From UBA7803 sp049454295 (lineage in GTDB: Bacteria; Pseudomonadota; Gammaproteobacteria; Pseudomonadales; Azotimanducaceae), in NCBI GenBank assembly GCA_049454295.1, contig JBMTYG010000079.1:1-14563 (forward strand): a stretch of DNA of 14,563 bases, given 5' to 3'. The notes beneath the pieces are model-generated. The model searched no databases. It was not told where the DNA came from and was given only the letters and a program-made list of their open reading frames with translations. Positions 1-8,097 of the stretch are shown here, piece by piece. The position numbers and the translations under genes were made by a program. How positions within the stretch are numbered: the first letter of the stretch is position 1; every line of letters starts with the position of its first letter.

Positions 1-297
1 TCGCTCAGCCCGACGTCCACCGGGCAGTACGCCTCAGCGACCGGGGTAAAAATCACAACGGCGGAGACACGCGAAGGGGCTGAGCCCCAGGCGCTCGGCC
101 CGCCACAGACCTCCCTTGAAGGTTACTTTGTCAGCTTTGTGCTGACCCACCAGGACCAGCTCAGCGAAACGGAACTGGCTAACCGACTCGGTATCAGCCG
201 CAAGAGTCTCTGGGAGCGACGCCAGCGGCTTAAAATCCCCCGCCGTCGCATCACCGCGCGCTTCGAACCGCAGAGCGATCCTCTGCGAAAATCCTGA
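1..297 (+). CDS. cbrB: CbrB-like sigma-54-dependent response regulator, C-terminal part (5' truncated)
   Basis: Only the last 98 codons are present; the gene enters from the left edge in frame 1 and ends at TGA 295-297. The visible part is a low-complexity linker (fragment residues 1-38), then a Fis/NtrC-type helix-turn-helix around residues 39-82, with the segments LSETELANRLGISRKSL and WERRQRLKIPRR. A basic tail follows. This is the DNA-binding end of enhancer-binding response regulators; the receiver and AAA+ domains would lie outside the window. The WERRQRLKIPRR ending and the position directly before pcnB match CbrB, the regulator of the CbrA/CbrB pair that controls carbon and nitrogen source use in Pseudomonas. 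The family call (NtrC-type) is strong. The name cbrB rests on recalled sequence and synteny. The stop is 10 nt before the pcnB start, so read-through transcription into pcnB is likely. Confidence 0.72.
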   Translation, partial: SLSPTSTGQYASATGVKITTAETREGAEPQALGPPQTSLEGYFVSFVLTHQDQLSETELANRLGISRKSLWERRQRLKIPRRRITARFEPQSDPLRKS

Positions 298-307
298 TGA
301 GCAACCC

Positions 308-1633
308 ATGACTTCAACCCCACCGGCAACCAGGCTGAGCGCGCGACGTCACGGGTTGTTCCGCGACAAGGTGCACCAAGACGCGCTTAACACGGTCGAG
401 CAGCTTCGCGACGCCGGCTATGAGGCCTACCTCGTGGGTGGGTGTGTGCGAGATTTGTTGCTAGGGCAGTCGCCCAAGGATTTCGACGTGGCCACCAACG
501 CCACACCCGAAGAGGTGCGAGATCTTTTTCGGCGCTCGCGGCTCATCGGCCGCCGATTCCAGATTGTGCACGTACGATATGGACGGCACATCATCGAGGT
601 ATCAACCTTCCGTCGCGGGCACTCCGAGGATAACGAGCAGGATGACGAACGCCTGCACGCCGACTCTGGGCTTATTCTTCGCGATAACGTCTGGGGCTCG
701 CTCGAGGAAGATGCGACGCGTCGAGACTTCACCGTAAATGCGCTGTACTACGATCCCGTTGACGAAGAGATCCGCGATTTCGTCGGAGGAATCGTCGACC
801 TTACGGCTCGACAGCTTCGATTCATCGGCGATACGCGCCTGCGATTGCGGGAAGACCCGGTGCGCATTCTCCGAGCCGTCCGATTCCGTGCCAAGCTCGG
901 CTTCGAACTAGACCCCGAGATCGAGAGCGCCATTCCGGACTGCGCACGACGCTTGCGGGAGATACCCCCGGCGCGACTCTTCGATGAGGTATGCAAGCTA
1001 TTCGAGTCCGGATTCTCGGCGCCCATCTGGCGCATGCTCGCCGCAACCCCTTTGCGCGGAGCGCTGTTTCCAAGCGTTCCCCCCGATGATCCTCTGGTCG
1101 TCGCTGCCATGACCAATACGGATGCTCGAGTCGCTGAAGACAAACCCGTCACCCCCGGCTTTCTCCTTGCGGTCTTGCTCTGGCGCGACTACACGGCAAG
1201 GCTCAGCGGAAACGACCGCGGCGGTCGGGGCGGCAACGAAGCGGCATCAGCCGCGGCCTCTGCCGCACTGGCCGTGGAACAAGAGATCATCATGATCCCT
1301 CGTCGGTTCAGCCAATTCGTGAGGGATGTCTGGCAGCTTCAGCCGCGGCTTGAGGCGCTACGACCGAAATCCGCACGCCTGGCCCTCGATCACCCCCGGT
1401 TTCGGGCGGGCTATGATTTTCTCGTGCTGCGTGCCGCAACAGGAGAGCCGGTCACCGAAGCGGCCACCTGGTGGACCGGGCTGCAGACGCTGGGACAAGA
1501 GGGACGAACGGCTGCCATCGAGGCGCTCAGCTCCGCGCCTGATCCCACGCGAAAAAAACGTCGCAAGCGCCGCCGCAAACCGCGCAGCGCCGCAGAAACA
1601 ACAACTGGCGATGGCGGCTCCGAACACGGTTGA
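308..1633 (+). CDS. pcnB: Poly(A) polymerase I
   Basis: This 441-residue protein is close to the usual length of PcnB (about 450-465). It adds poly(A) to RNA 3' ends and so marks transcripts for decay by PNPase and other exonucleases. It belongs to the class II nucleotidyltransferase superfamily shared with CCA-adding enzymes. The signature GGCVRD lies at residues 44-49, and the metal-binding carboxylates are D58 and D60 in DFDVAT. The RRDFTVNAL segment of the nucleotide-binding neck follows at about 138-146. The end is a very basic Lys/Arg tail (RKKRRKRRRKPR), as in other PcnB proteins and probably used in RNA binding. That tail and the missing CCA-enzyme specificity context favour PcnB over a CCA-adding enzyme. 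An Ala/Gly-rich insertion sits near residues 300-320. Start ATG 308 has only a weak GAG upstream. The gene follows the cbrB-like gene by 10 nt and leads into the kinase gene. Confidence 0.95.
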   Translation: MTSTPPATRLSARRHGLFRDKVHQDALNTVEQLRDAGYEAYLVGGCVRDLLLGQSPKDFDVATNATPEEVRDLFRRSRLIGRRFQIVHVRYGRHIIEVSTFRRGHSEDNEQDDERLHADSGLILRDNVWGSLEEDATRRDFTVNALYYDPVDEEIRDFVGGIVDLTARQLRFIGDTRLRLREDPVRILRAVRFRAKLGFELDPEIESAIPDCARRLREIPPARLFDEVCKLFESGFSAPIWRMLAATPLRGALFPSVPPDDPLVVAAMTNTDARVAEDKPVTPGFLLAVLLWRDYTARLSGNDRGGRGGNEAASAAASAALAVEQEIIMIPRRFSQFVRDVWQLQPRLEALRPKSARLALDHPRFRAGYDFLVLRAATGEPVTEAATWWTGLQTLGQEGRTAAIEALSSAPDPTRKKRRKRRRKPRSAAETTTGDGGSEHG

Positions 1634-1656
1634 TCGACATCGCCGAGCCCCGCATC

Positions 1657-2376
1657 ATGACCCTGCTGTTGCCGGACACAAAGACCTCACGCATGGATGC
1701 CGATCATTCCCGGCAAGACCTGGACACTGCTCACGGTCTTCCCAAACACATCGTTATTGAAGGTCCCATCGGCGTCGGAAAGACCACGCTTGCGCGTCGA
1801 ATAGCGACAGCTCTCCAATACCCGGTACTACTCGAGCCCGCGACGGAGAATCCTTTCCTTGAGCGCTTCTATTTTCAGGGACGTAGACACGCCCTGCCCA
1901 CGCAGCTCTTTTTTCTGTTGCACCGGACACGGCAACTCTCAGACCTCGATCGCGACGACCTTCTCGGCACCAATCTGGTCAGCGACTTCATGCTCGAGAA
2001 AGACGACCTCTTCGCGAGGCTGACGCTAGACGAACATGAATACGCGCTCTATGGGCAAATCCGCGATGCGCTCGCCATCAGGGCGCCAGCCCCCGATCTC
2101 GTGATCTACCTGCAGGCGCCCGTGAATATCCTGCTGCAGCGTATTCGAAGGCGCGGCATCAACGCTGAGCGCGAAATCCAATCCGACTACCTGGAACGGC
2201 TGAATCAGGCGTATACCGAGTTCTTCCACTACTACAGCGAGGCGCCCGTACTCGTCGTAAACGCGGCGGAGATCGACTTCGCCCACAACGAGTCGCACTT
2301 CACGGCGCTGCTGCAACAGGCGCTAGCAATGGACGGCATGCGCCAATACTTCAACGCACAACCCACCTTGCTCTGA
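1657..2376 (+). CDS. Deoxynucleoside kinase (deoxyadenosine/deoxyguanosine kinase family)
   Basis: This protein of about 239 residues belongs to the dNK/dCK-dGK family, which phosphorylates deoxynucleosides with ATP in nucleotide salvage. The P-loop GPIGVGKTT is at residues 36-44. The catalytic-type Glu is E60 in LLEPATENPF. The motif equivalent to D/E-R-S is SDF at 109-111, followed by MLEKD. The arginine-rich LID is RIRRRGINAERE at 162-173. Base specificity cannot be read from these motifs. The start is uncertain. ATG 1657 (weak GAG 9 nt upstream) is used here; TTG 1630 would overlap the pcnB stop as TTGA; ATG 1693 would leave a shorter N-terminus before the P-loop and fits the family best. 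In many relatives a folK gene lies between or is fused to this kinase; I see no FolK sequence in 1620-1740. The stop is 21 nt before pgi. Confidence 0.88.
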   Translation: MTLLLPDTKTSRMDADHSRQDLDTAHGLPKHIVIEGPIGVGKTTLARRIATALQYPVLLEPATENPFLERFYFQGRRHALPTQLFFLLHRTRQLSDLDRDDLLGTNLVSDFMLEKDDLFARLTLDEHEYALYGQIRDALAIRAPAPDLVIYLQAPVNILLQRIRRRGINAEREIQSDYLERLNQAYTEFFHYYSEAPVLVVNAAEIDFAHNESHFTALLQQALAMDGMRQYFNAQPTLL

Positions 2377-2387
2377 CACCCTTCACC

Positions 2388-2391
2388 GGAG
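2388..2391 (+). promoter_or_regulatory. Ribosome binding site of pgi
   Basis: GGAG lies 6 nt upstream of the ATG at 2398, within the 21-nt gap after the kinase stop. It fixes the pgi start and gives an N-terminus shorter than that of the enteric enzyme. Confidence 0.6.
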
Positions 2392-2397
2392 CCGACT

Positions 2398-3927
2398 ATG
2401 CCTGGACCGGAGCAGCTTCCCGTCTGGAAGACACTCACCGCGCTCGCGCAAGAAGCGCATGCCGACAGCCCGACGGCGGCCTGGATGATCAGCGCCGCGG
2501 GTCTTACCGTAGATTTCACCAAGCAACTGCTGAGCCCGAAGGTGATTCGGGCCCTGCTTCAGCTCGCGGCAGAGACTGGCATTCCTGCCGCACGAGAGCA
2601 GCTCTTTAACGGCGCGACAATCAACAACACCGAGGGCAGAGCCGTACTGCATACGTCTCTGCGCGGCGAACCGTCCGCTCCATTCGGCCACCTGGTGACT
2701 GAGACACGTGAGCGCCTTTCCCATTTCGCGCGCGACGTACGCAGCGGGGAGTACCGCGGCTTTTCGGGCAAGAGCATTCGCACCGTCGTACATATCGGCA
2801 TCGGCGGATCACACCTTGGGCCGGAACTTGCGGTGGAAGCCCTCGCAGCCTCTCAGCACGGACTGCGCTGCCGCTTCGTCGCCAATGTCGATGGGCATGC
2901 CTTGGCTCGGGTACTGGCAGAATGCCAGCCGGAGACCACGCTGTTTGTCGTCGTATCAAAATCATTCGGCACACTCGAAACCCACGTCAACGCCAACTCG
3001 GCGAGGACTTGGTTCCTTGAGCGCGTGGGCGATCACGCGGCGCTGGCCCGTCACTTCATTGCCGTCAGCGCAAACGTTCGAGCGGCGCAGGATTTCGGCA
3101 TTGATGCGGAGAGGATTTACCCGCTGTGGGACTGGGTGGGAGGAAGATTTTCGCTCTGGTCAGCCGTTGGATTACCGATTCTGTTCACCGCAGGGCCAAA
3201 AGCATTCGACGAAATGCTCGCAGGTGCCCGCGCGATGGATCGGCACTTTCGCGAGAGCGAAGCCGAGACCAATGTCCCGCTCCTGATGGCACTGGTTGGC
3301 TTCTGGAACTACCTCTTTCGCCACGTGGAGAGTCTTGCAATTCTGCCTTATGACCAGCGCCTGAGGCTGTTGCCTTCTTACCTGCAGCAGCTCGAGATGG
3401 AGAGCAACGGCAAGTCGGTGCACAAAGATGGCACCCCCTGCCAGGTCCCCACCATGCCCATCGTGTGGGGCGGAGAGGGCACGAACGGACAGCATGCGTT
3501 CCACCAGCTCCTGCACCAAGGGACTCGCTCGTTTGCAGCGGACTTCATTGCGGTCGCCGCTCCCGGGCATGCGCTTGAGGAACATCACCGCTGGCTGCTC
3601 GCCAATGCGCTGGCGCAGAGCCAGGCGATGTTGTTAGGACAAGACGCCGAGGACCCTCACAGGGCCGTGATCGGACGCAAGCCGAGCACACTGATATTAC
3701 TCGATGCTCTCACGCCGGCACGGTTGGGAGCCCTGCTCGCTCTCTATGAGCACAAGGTGTTTTGCCAGGGTGTCCTGTGGAACATAAACTCGTTCGACCA
3801 GTGGGGCGTTGAAATTGGCAAGCGGCTAGCGTTGCCAATCTTCGATCAGCTGGCGGGCGCGTCGGCTGAGGGACAGGACGCGTCCACCCGTGCTCTGATC
3901 GAGGTGCTTCGATCAGACCCGGCGTAG
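2398..3927 (+). CDS. pgi: Glucose-6-phosphate isomerase
   Basis: This cytosolic enzyme interconverts glucose 6-phosphate and fructose 6-phosphate. At 509 residues it is about 40 shorter than the E. coli enzyme, mainly at the two ends. Motifs in order: NTEGRAVLHTSLRG (77-90); VHIGIGGSHLGP (131-142); the phosphate-binding loop SKSFGTLET (188-196), equivalent to SKTFTTxET; DWVGGRFSLWSAVGL (245-259), PROSITE signature 1; MESNGKSVH (334-342); WGGEGTNGQHAFHQLLHQGT (357-376); H391, aligned by eye with the ring-opening histidine; and NINSFDQWGVEIGK (462-475), signature 2 with its catalytic lysine K475. The canonical motif around the base glutamate is WGEPGTNGQ; here it reads WGGEGTNGQ, so the Glu is one position later. 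The gene is a full, intact member of the family. It lies in the pcnB-acs operon-like run. Confidence 0.96.
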   Translation: MPGPEQLPVWKTLTALAQEAHADSPTAAWMISAAGLTVDFTKQLLSPKVIRALLQLAAETGIPAAREQLFNGATINNTEGRAVLHTSLRGEPSAPFGHLVTETRERLSHFARDVRSGEYRGFSGKSIRTVVHIGIGGSHLGPELAVEALAASQHGLRCRFVANVDGHALARVLAECQPETTLFVVVSKSFGTLETHVNANSARTWFLERVGDHAALARHFIAVSANVRAAQDFGIDAERIYPLWDWVGGRFSLWSAVGLPILFTAGPKAFDEMLAGARAMDRHFRESEAETNVPLLMALVGFWNYLFRHVESLAILPYDQRLRLLPSYLQQLEMESNGKSVHKDGTPCQVPTMPIVWGGEGTNGQHAFHQLLHQGTRSFAADFIAVAAPGHALEEHHRWLLANALAQSQAMLLGQDAEDPHRAVIGRKPSTLILLDALTPARLGALLALYEHKVFCQGVLWNINSFDQWGVEIGKRLALPIFDQLAGASAEGQDASTRALIEVLRSDPA

Positions 3928-3941
3928 CTCTCCCGCTACGC
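3922..3941 (+). other. Hairpin overlapping the pgi stop codon
   Basis: GCGTAGC (3922-3928) and GCTACGC (3935-3941) form a perfect 7-bp stem with a 6-nt loop, and the stop TAG 3925-3927 is inside the left arm. No T-run follows, so it is not a classical intrinsic terminator. It could stabilise the upstream mRNA end or cause partial attenuation before acs. The function is inferred only. Confidence 0.4.
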
Positions 3942-3983
3942 GCGCCCTCCTCGAACCCAACTGATTCGAACAGAGCAGATGCC

Positions 3984-5930
3984 ATGAGCGACAACATCTA
4001 TCCCGTTTCGGCGGCCACACGAGCCCACACTCACATCGACGCCGATACCTACAACGCGCTTTACGAGCGCTCGATCACCGACCCTGAAGGCTTCTGGAGC
4101 GAGCAGGCGACGACGTTTCTGACCTGGGATCACCCATGGGAACAGGTGTTTGCGCAAGATATGCGGAATGGTCGAGTCAGCTGGTTCACGGGCGGCAAGC
4201 TCAATATCAGCGTTAACTGTATTGACCGCCATCTGCCTGCGCGTGCACAACAAACAGCCATCCTGTGGGAAGGCGACGATCCCTCGGAGCACGCTCACAT
4301 CACCTATCAAGCGCTGCACGACGCGGTGTGCCGACTGGCGAACGCGCTCAAAACGCGGGGAGTTCAGCGGGGAGACCGTGTCTGCATTTACATGCCGATG
4401 ATTCCCGAAGCAGCCTACGCCATGCTGGCCTGCATGCGCATCGGGGCTGTCCACTCGGTGGTCTTCGGCGGATTTTCGCCGAATTCGCTACGCGATCGAA
4501 TTTTAGACTCCGACTGTCGCTGTCTCATCACCGCCGATCAGGGAGTCCGCGGCGGAAAGACCGTTCCACTCAAGGAAAACGCGGAGATCGCGCTCGCAGA
4601 TTGTCCGAACGTGCACACCGTGATCACCGTGCAGCGAACAGGGGCTCCCGTTGCCTGGCATCCGCCGCGTGATGTCTGGTATCACGAGATTACCAGCGCC
4701 CAGCCAGCCCATTGCGAGCCCGAGTCGATGGACGCAGAGGACCCGTCCTTCATTCTTTATACCTCGGGGTCTACCGGCAAACCCAAGGGCGTGCAGCACG
4801 GCACCGCTGGCTACCTGCTCCAGGCGGCGATGACCCATCGCTATGTCTTCGACTATCACGACGGAGACATTTACTGGTGCACAGCGGATGTGGGCTGGGT
4901 GACTGGTCATTCCTACATCGTCTATGGCCCGCTCGCGAACGGCGCTACGACGCTGATGTTCGAAGGCATACCTACTTGGCCCGACGCATCACGCTGCTGG
5001 CAGGTCATCGACAAACACGGCGTGAATATCTTCTACACCGCGCCCACCGCAATTCGTCAGCTAATGGGCCAAGGAAACGGTCCGGTGCAGACAACCTCCC
5101 GACAGTCCCTAAGACTTCTTGGCAGCGTCGGCGAGCCGATCAATCCGGAAGCCTGGGAATGGTATTACCGCGTGGTGGGTGAAGGACGGTGCCCCATCGT
5201 CGACACGTGGTGGCAGACGGAAACTGGCGGCATCATGATCACGCCGTTGCCTGGCGCCACGGCTCTGAAACCGGGATCCGCGACCCGCCCATTCTTCGGG
5301 GTACAGCCTGCGCTGGTAGACGAACACGGCGAAGTGATCCATACCGTCGAAGCACGCGGCAATCTGGTCATCACCCACACCTGGCCCGGCCAAATTCGGA
5401 CGGTCTACGGGGACCATCAGCGGGTGATCGACACCTACTACGCCATGTACCCTGGCTTCTATTTCACGGGAGACGGCGCGCGACGCGACGCGGACGGTTA
5501 TTACTGGATAACCGGTCGTGTGGATGACGTGCTAAACGTTTCTGGGCACCGAATCGGGACCGCGGAGGTGGAAAGCGCTCTGGTGCTACATCCTGCCGTG
5601 GCAGAGGCTGCGGTAGTCGGCTACCCCCATGCGATCAAGGGCGAAGGCATTTACGCCTATGTCACCCCGATGACGGGCATCGACATAACGCCGGCGAGCC
5701 TGCGCCAAGAGCTGATGGAACTGGTTCGGCGCGAAATTGGCCCGATAGCAAAACCGGACGTCATTCAGTTGGCCCCGGGACTACCCAAAACGCGGTCGGG
5801 CAAGATCATGCGTCGAATACTGCGCAAGATCGCCGCAAATGAGCTGGACAATCTCGGCGACACTACGACGCTTGCGGATCCTGGCGTCGTGGATGATCTG
5901 GTCCAGAACCGGGAAATCGCTCCCAGCTGA
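3984..5930 (+). CDS. acs: Acetyl-CoA synthetase (AMP-forming)
   Basis: This enzyme activates acetate to acetyl-AMP and then acetyl-CoA. At 648 residues it has full length for the family (about 650). The N-terminal ACS block includes FWSEQATTFLTWDHPWEQV (37-55). The ATP loop YTSGSTGKPKGV is at 259-270. ADVGWVTGHSYIVYGPL (301-317) is followed by the acetate-pocket motif DTWWQTETGG (407-416). The ribose-binding YFTGDGARRDADGYYW is at 493-508, with D497. The hinge GRVDDVLNVSGHRIGTAEVE is at 511-530. PKTRSGKIMRR contains the catalytic lysine K607, equivalent to K609 of the Salmonella enzyme, whose acetylation by Pat-type enzymes and removal by CobB-type deacylases is well known. The tryptophan pair in DTWWQ fits acetate rather than longer acids. 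It is the last gene of the + strand run, 56 nt after pgi, with no strong Shine-Dalgarno at ATG 3984. CbrAB control of acetate use would fit the context but cannot be shown here. Confidence 0.97.
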   Translation: MSDNIYPVSAATRAHTHIDADTYNALYERSITDPEGFWSEQATTFLTWDHPWEQVFAQDMRNGRVSWFTGGKLNISVNCIDRHLPARAQQTAILWEGDDPSEHAHITYQALHDAVCRLANALKTRGVQRGDRVCIYMPMIPEAAYAMLACMRIGAVHSVVFGGFSPNSLRDRILDSDCRCLITADQGVRGGKTVPLKENAEIALADCPNVHTVITVQRTGAPVAWHPPRDVWYHEITSAQPAHCEPESMDAEDPSFILYTSGSTGKPKGVQHGTAGYLLQAAMTHRYVFDYHDGDIYWCTADVGWVTGHSYIVYGPLANGATTLMFEGIPTWPDASRCWQVIDKHGVNIFYTAPTAIRQLMGQGNGPVQTTSRQSLRLLGSVGEPINPEAWEWYYRVVGEGRCPIVDTWWQTETGGIMITPLPGATALKPGSATRPFFGVQPALVDEHGEVIHTVEARGNLVITHTWPGQIRTVYGDHQRVIDTYYAMYPGFYFTGDGARRDADGYYWITGRVDDVLNVSGHRIGTAEVESALVLHPAVAEAAVVGYPHAIKGEGIYAYVTPMTGIDITPASLRQELMELVRREIGPIAKPDVIQLAPGLPKTRSGKIMRRILRKIAANELDNLGDTTTLADPGVVDDLVQNREIAPS

Positions 5931-5937
5931 GGAATTT

Positions 5938-5965
5938 CGGGGCGCGGGTGAGACGCCGCGCCCCG
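5938..5965. terminator. GC-rich hairpin between convergent acs and pnp (probable bidirectional terminator)
   Basis: CGGGGCGCGG (5938-5947) pairs perfectly with CCGCGCCCCG (5956-5965) around an 8-nt loop. It starts 7 nt after the acs stop and lies 8 nt beyond the pnp stop, so it can end transcription from both sides. Neither strand has a U-run after the stem. It may act as a U-less terminator or as a 3'-end stabiliser for Rho-dependent termination. Confidence 0.6.
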
Positions 5966-5973
5966 AGGTGCCG

Positions 5974-8073
5974 TCACGCGTTAGACGCGTAGTTAGGCAC
6001 TTCCTTCATCGACAGCTTGATCCGACCACGCTGGTCCACATCCAGCACCACCACATCGACCATCTGACCTTCGCTCAGGAAGTCCGACACGTTCTCGACG
6101 CGCTGATCGGCTATCTGCGAAATATGCAAGAGCCCATCCTTGCCCGGCAGGATGTTGACGAAGGCGCCAAAATCAACGATCCGCTCGACGCGGCCGTGAT
6201 AGATCTTGCCCACTTCCGCTTCGGCGGTAATGGACAGAATACGAGCCACCGCCGCCTCCATGGCCACAGCATCCGCGGCATAAATCCGCACGCTGCCATC
6301 GTCCTGGATGTCGATATCCGCGCCCGTTTCTTCGACGATGCTGCGAATCGTGGCACCACCCTTACCGATGATGTCGCGGATCTTGTCCGTCGGCACCTGC
6401 ATCACCTTCATAGCCGGGGCGTTGTCCGAGATCTTCGACCGCGGCTTGTCCAGAGTCTTGGCCATTTCCTGCAGAATATGCAGCCGACCTTCCAGCGCTT
6501 GGTTGAGCGCGGCTTCCATGATCTCTTCGGTGATGCCGGCGATCTTGATGTCCATCTGCAGCGCGGTGACCCCACGCCCCGTTCCTGCGACTTTGAAATC
6601 CATGTCACCCAAGTGATCCTCATCACCCAGGATGTCGGTCAGAACAGCATAACGATTGCCTTCCTTGACCAAGCCCATGGCCACGCCTGCAACTGGCGCC
6701 TTGATCGGAACGCCAGCATCCATCAGAGCGAGTGATGACCCGCAGACGGAAGCCATCGAACTCGAGCCGTTGGATTCAGTGATCTCGGAGACCACACGGA
6801 GCGTGTACGGGAAATCATCGACGCTCGGGAGCACGGACTGCACCCCGCGGCGAGCCAGACGGCCGTGACCGATCTCACGACGCTTCGGGCTGCCCATCAT
6901 GCCGGTTTCACCCACGGAGAACGGCGGGAAGTTGTAATGCAGCAGGAAGTTATCCTTGTAGGACCCCTCCAGCGCGTCGATCGTCGCCGCATCACGCAAC
7001 GTGCCAAGCGTTGCTACCACAATTGCCTGGGTTTCACCGCGAGTGAACAGAGCGGAGCCATGGGTCTTGGGTAACACGCCTACTTCGATCGTGATCGGAC
7101 GCACGGTACGCAAATCGCGTCCATCAATGCGCGGCTCACCGTTCAGCACGCGCTGGCGAACGATCGATTTTTCGACCTTGCCAAATGCTTCATCGACCTC
7201 GTCCGCACGAAACTGCGGGGCATCCCCGCCAGCGAGCTGCTCGATCGCCTGGCGACGCAATTCGCCCACCCGGTTTTGGCGCTGAACCTTATCGCTGATG
7301 CGGTACGCTTCGCCAAGATCAGCACGAATCGCAGCTGTGACCGCCTCCTTGAGCGCCTCGTTGGCAGTGGCTGGCTGCCAGTCCCACCTTGGCTTGCCGG
7401 CTTCTTTGGCCAACGCATCGATCGCATCGATGGCTGCCTGCATCTCCTGATGGCCGAACAGCACTGCGCCGAGCATCTCGTCTTCGGTAAGTTCCTGAGC
7501 CTCAGATTCCACCATGAGCACCGCATCGCGGGTGCCTGCCACTACCATGAGCAGCTGCGAATCCTTGAGCGCCGCATAGCCAGGATTCAACAAGTACTGA
7601 CCATCACGATATCCCACACGCGCCGCGGCCACAGGACCATCGAAAGGGATGCCAGAAACGGCAAGCGCAGCCGACGCGCCGAGCATCGACGCCACATCCG
7701 GATCCTCATCACGATCGGCGGACATGACCGTGCAGACGACCTGCACCTCGTTCATGAAACCTTTCGGAAACAGCGGACGCAACGGCCGGTCAATCAAGCG
7801 AGACGTGAGCGTTTCCTTCTCTGAGGGCCGTCCCTCACGACGGAAAAATCCCCCGGGGATCTTGCCCGCTGCGTACGCTTTTTCCTGGTAGTTGACTGTA
7901 AGCGGGAAGAACGACTGTCCCGGCTTGACGCTCTTCATGCCCACCACCGTGCTCAGAACCACGGTATTGCCCATGGTGACAAGAACGGATCCGGTGGCTT
8001 GTTTAGCGATACGACCAGTCTCTAACGTGACTTGGCGATCACCAAACTGAAAAGTTTTGGTAACGATATTCAA
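5974..8073 (-). CDS. pnp: Polyribonucleotide nucleotidyltransferase (PNPase)
   Basis: This is the phosphorolytic 3'-5' exoribonuclease of the RNA degradosome; it also makes heteropolymeric tails. The 699 residues carry the full architecture. The first RNase PH domain includes FFPLTVNYQEKAYAAGKIPG (55-74) and FFRREGRPSE (76-85). An alpha-helical linker follows. The second, catalytic RNase PH domain has ESNGSSSMASVCGSSLALMD and the acidic metal-binding block GDEDHLGDMDF (483-493). The KH domain has IIGKGG near residue 570, and the S1 domain occupies about 622-695. The protein stops almost at the end of S1, without the Ala/Pro-rich tail of the E. coli enzyme. The start is TTG at 8073, chosen because a strong GGAGGA precedes it by 8 nt and the N-terminus MNIVTKTFQFG fits the family. 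It is the last gene of the - strand cluster, 24 nt after rpsO. Confidence 0.97.
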   Translation of the reverse strand: MNIVTKTFQFGDRQVTLETGRIAKQATGSVLVTMGNTVVLSTVVGMKSVKPGQSFFPLTVNYQEKAYAAGKIPGGFFRREGRPSEKETLTSRLIDRPLRPLFPKGFMNEVQVVCTVMSADRDEDPDVASMLGASAALAVSGIPFDGPVAAARVGYRDGQYLLNPGYAALKDSQLLMVVAGTRDAVLMVESEAQELTEDEMLGAVLFGHQEMQAAIDAIDALAKEAGKPRWDWQPATANEALKEAVTAAIRADLGEAYRISDKVQRQNRVGELRRQAIEQLAGGDAPQFRADEVDEAFGKVEKSIVRQRVLNGEPRIDGRDLRTVRPITIEVGVLPKTHGSALFTRGETQAIVVATLGTLRDAATIDALEGSYKDNFLLHYNFPPFSVGETGMMGSPKRREIGHGRLARRGVQSVLPSVDDFPYTLRVVSEITESNGSSSMASVCGSSLALMDAGVPIKAPVAGVAMGLVKEGNRYAVLTDILGDEDHLGDMDFKVAGTGRGVTALQMDIKIAGITEEIMEAALNQALEGRLHILQEMAKTLDKPRSKISDNAPAMKVMQVPTDKIRDIIGKGGATIRSIVEETGADIDIQDDGSVRIYAADAVAMEAAVARILSITAEAEVGKIYHGRVERIVDFGAFVNILPGKDGLLHISQIADQRVENVSDFLSEGQMVDVVVLDVDQRGRIKLSMKEVPNYASNA

Positions 8074-8080
8074 ATGGAAT

Positions 8081-8086
8081 TCCTCC
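8081..8086 (-). promoter_or_regulatory. Strong ribosome binding site of pnp (TTG start)
   Basis: On the minus strand GGAGGA lies 7-8 nt before TTG 8073-8071, inside the 24-nt rpsO-pnp gap. It is the best Shine-Dalgarno in the window and supports the non-ATG start. Confidence 0.75.
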
Positions 8087-8097
8087 AGTGGGTGCGC

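Noticed and set aside
1326..1760. Plus-strand frame spanning the pcnB-kinase junction, checked as a possible folK remnant
   Set aside because: None of the FolK hallmarks (N-terminal GLGSNLG, PRxIDLDLL, HPRLHxRAFVL) is seen in any frame between 1600 and 1760.
5839..6735. 298-codon plus-strand frame overlapping the end of acs and the start of antisense pnp
   Set aside because: It is the antisense of pnp, rich in His/Arg/Asp as expected from a shadow frame. Both overlapping real genes have full-length family matches.
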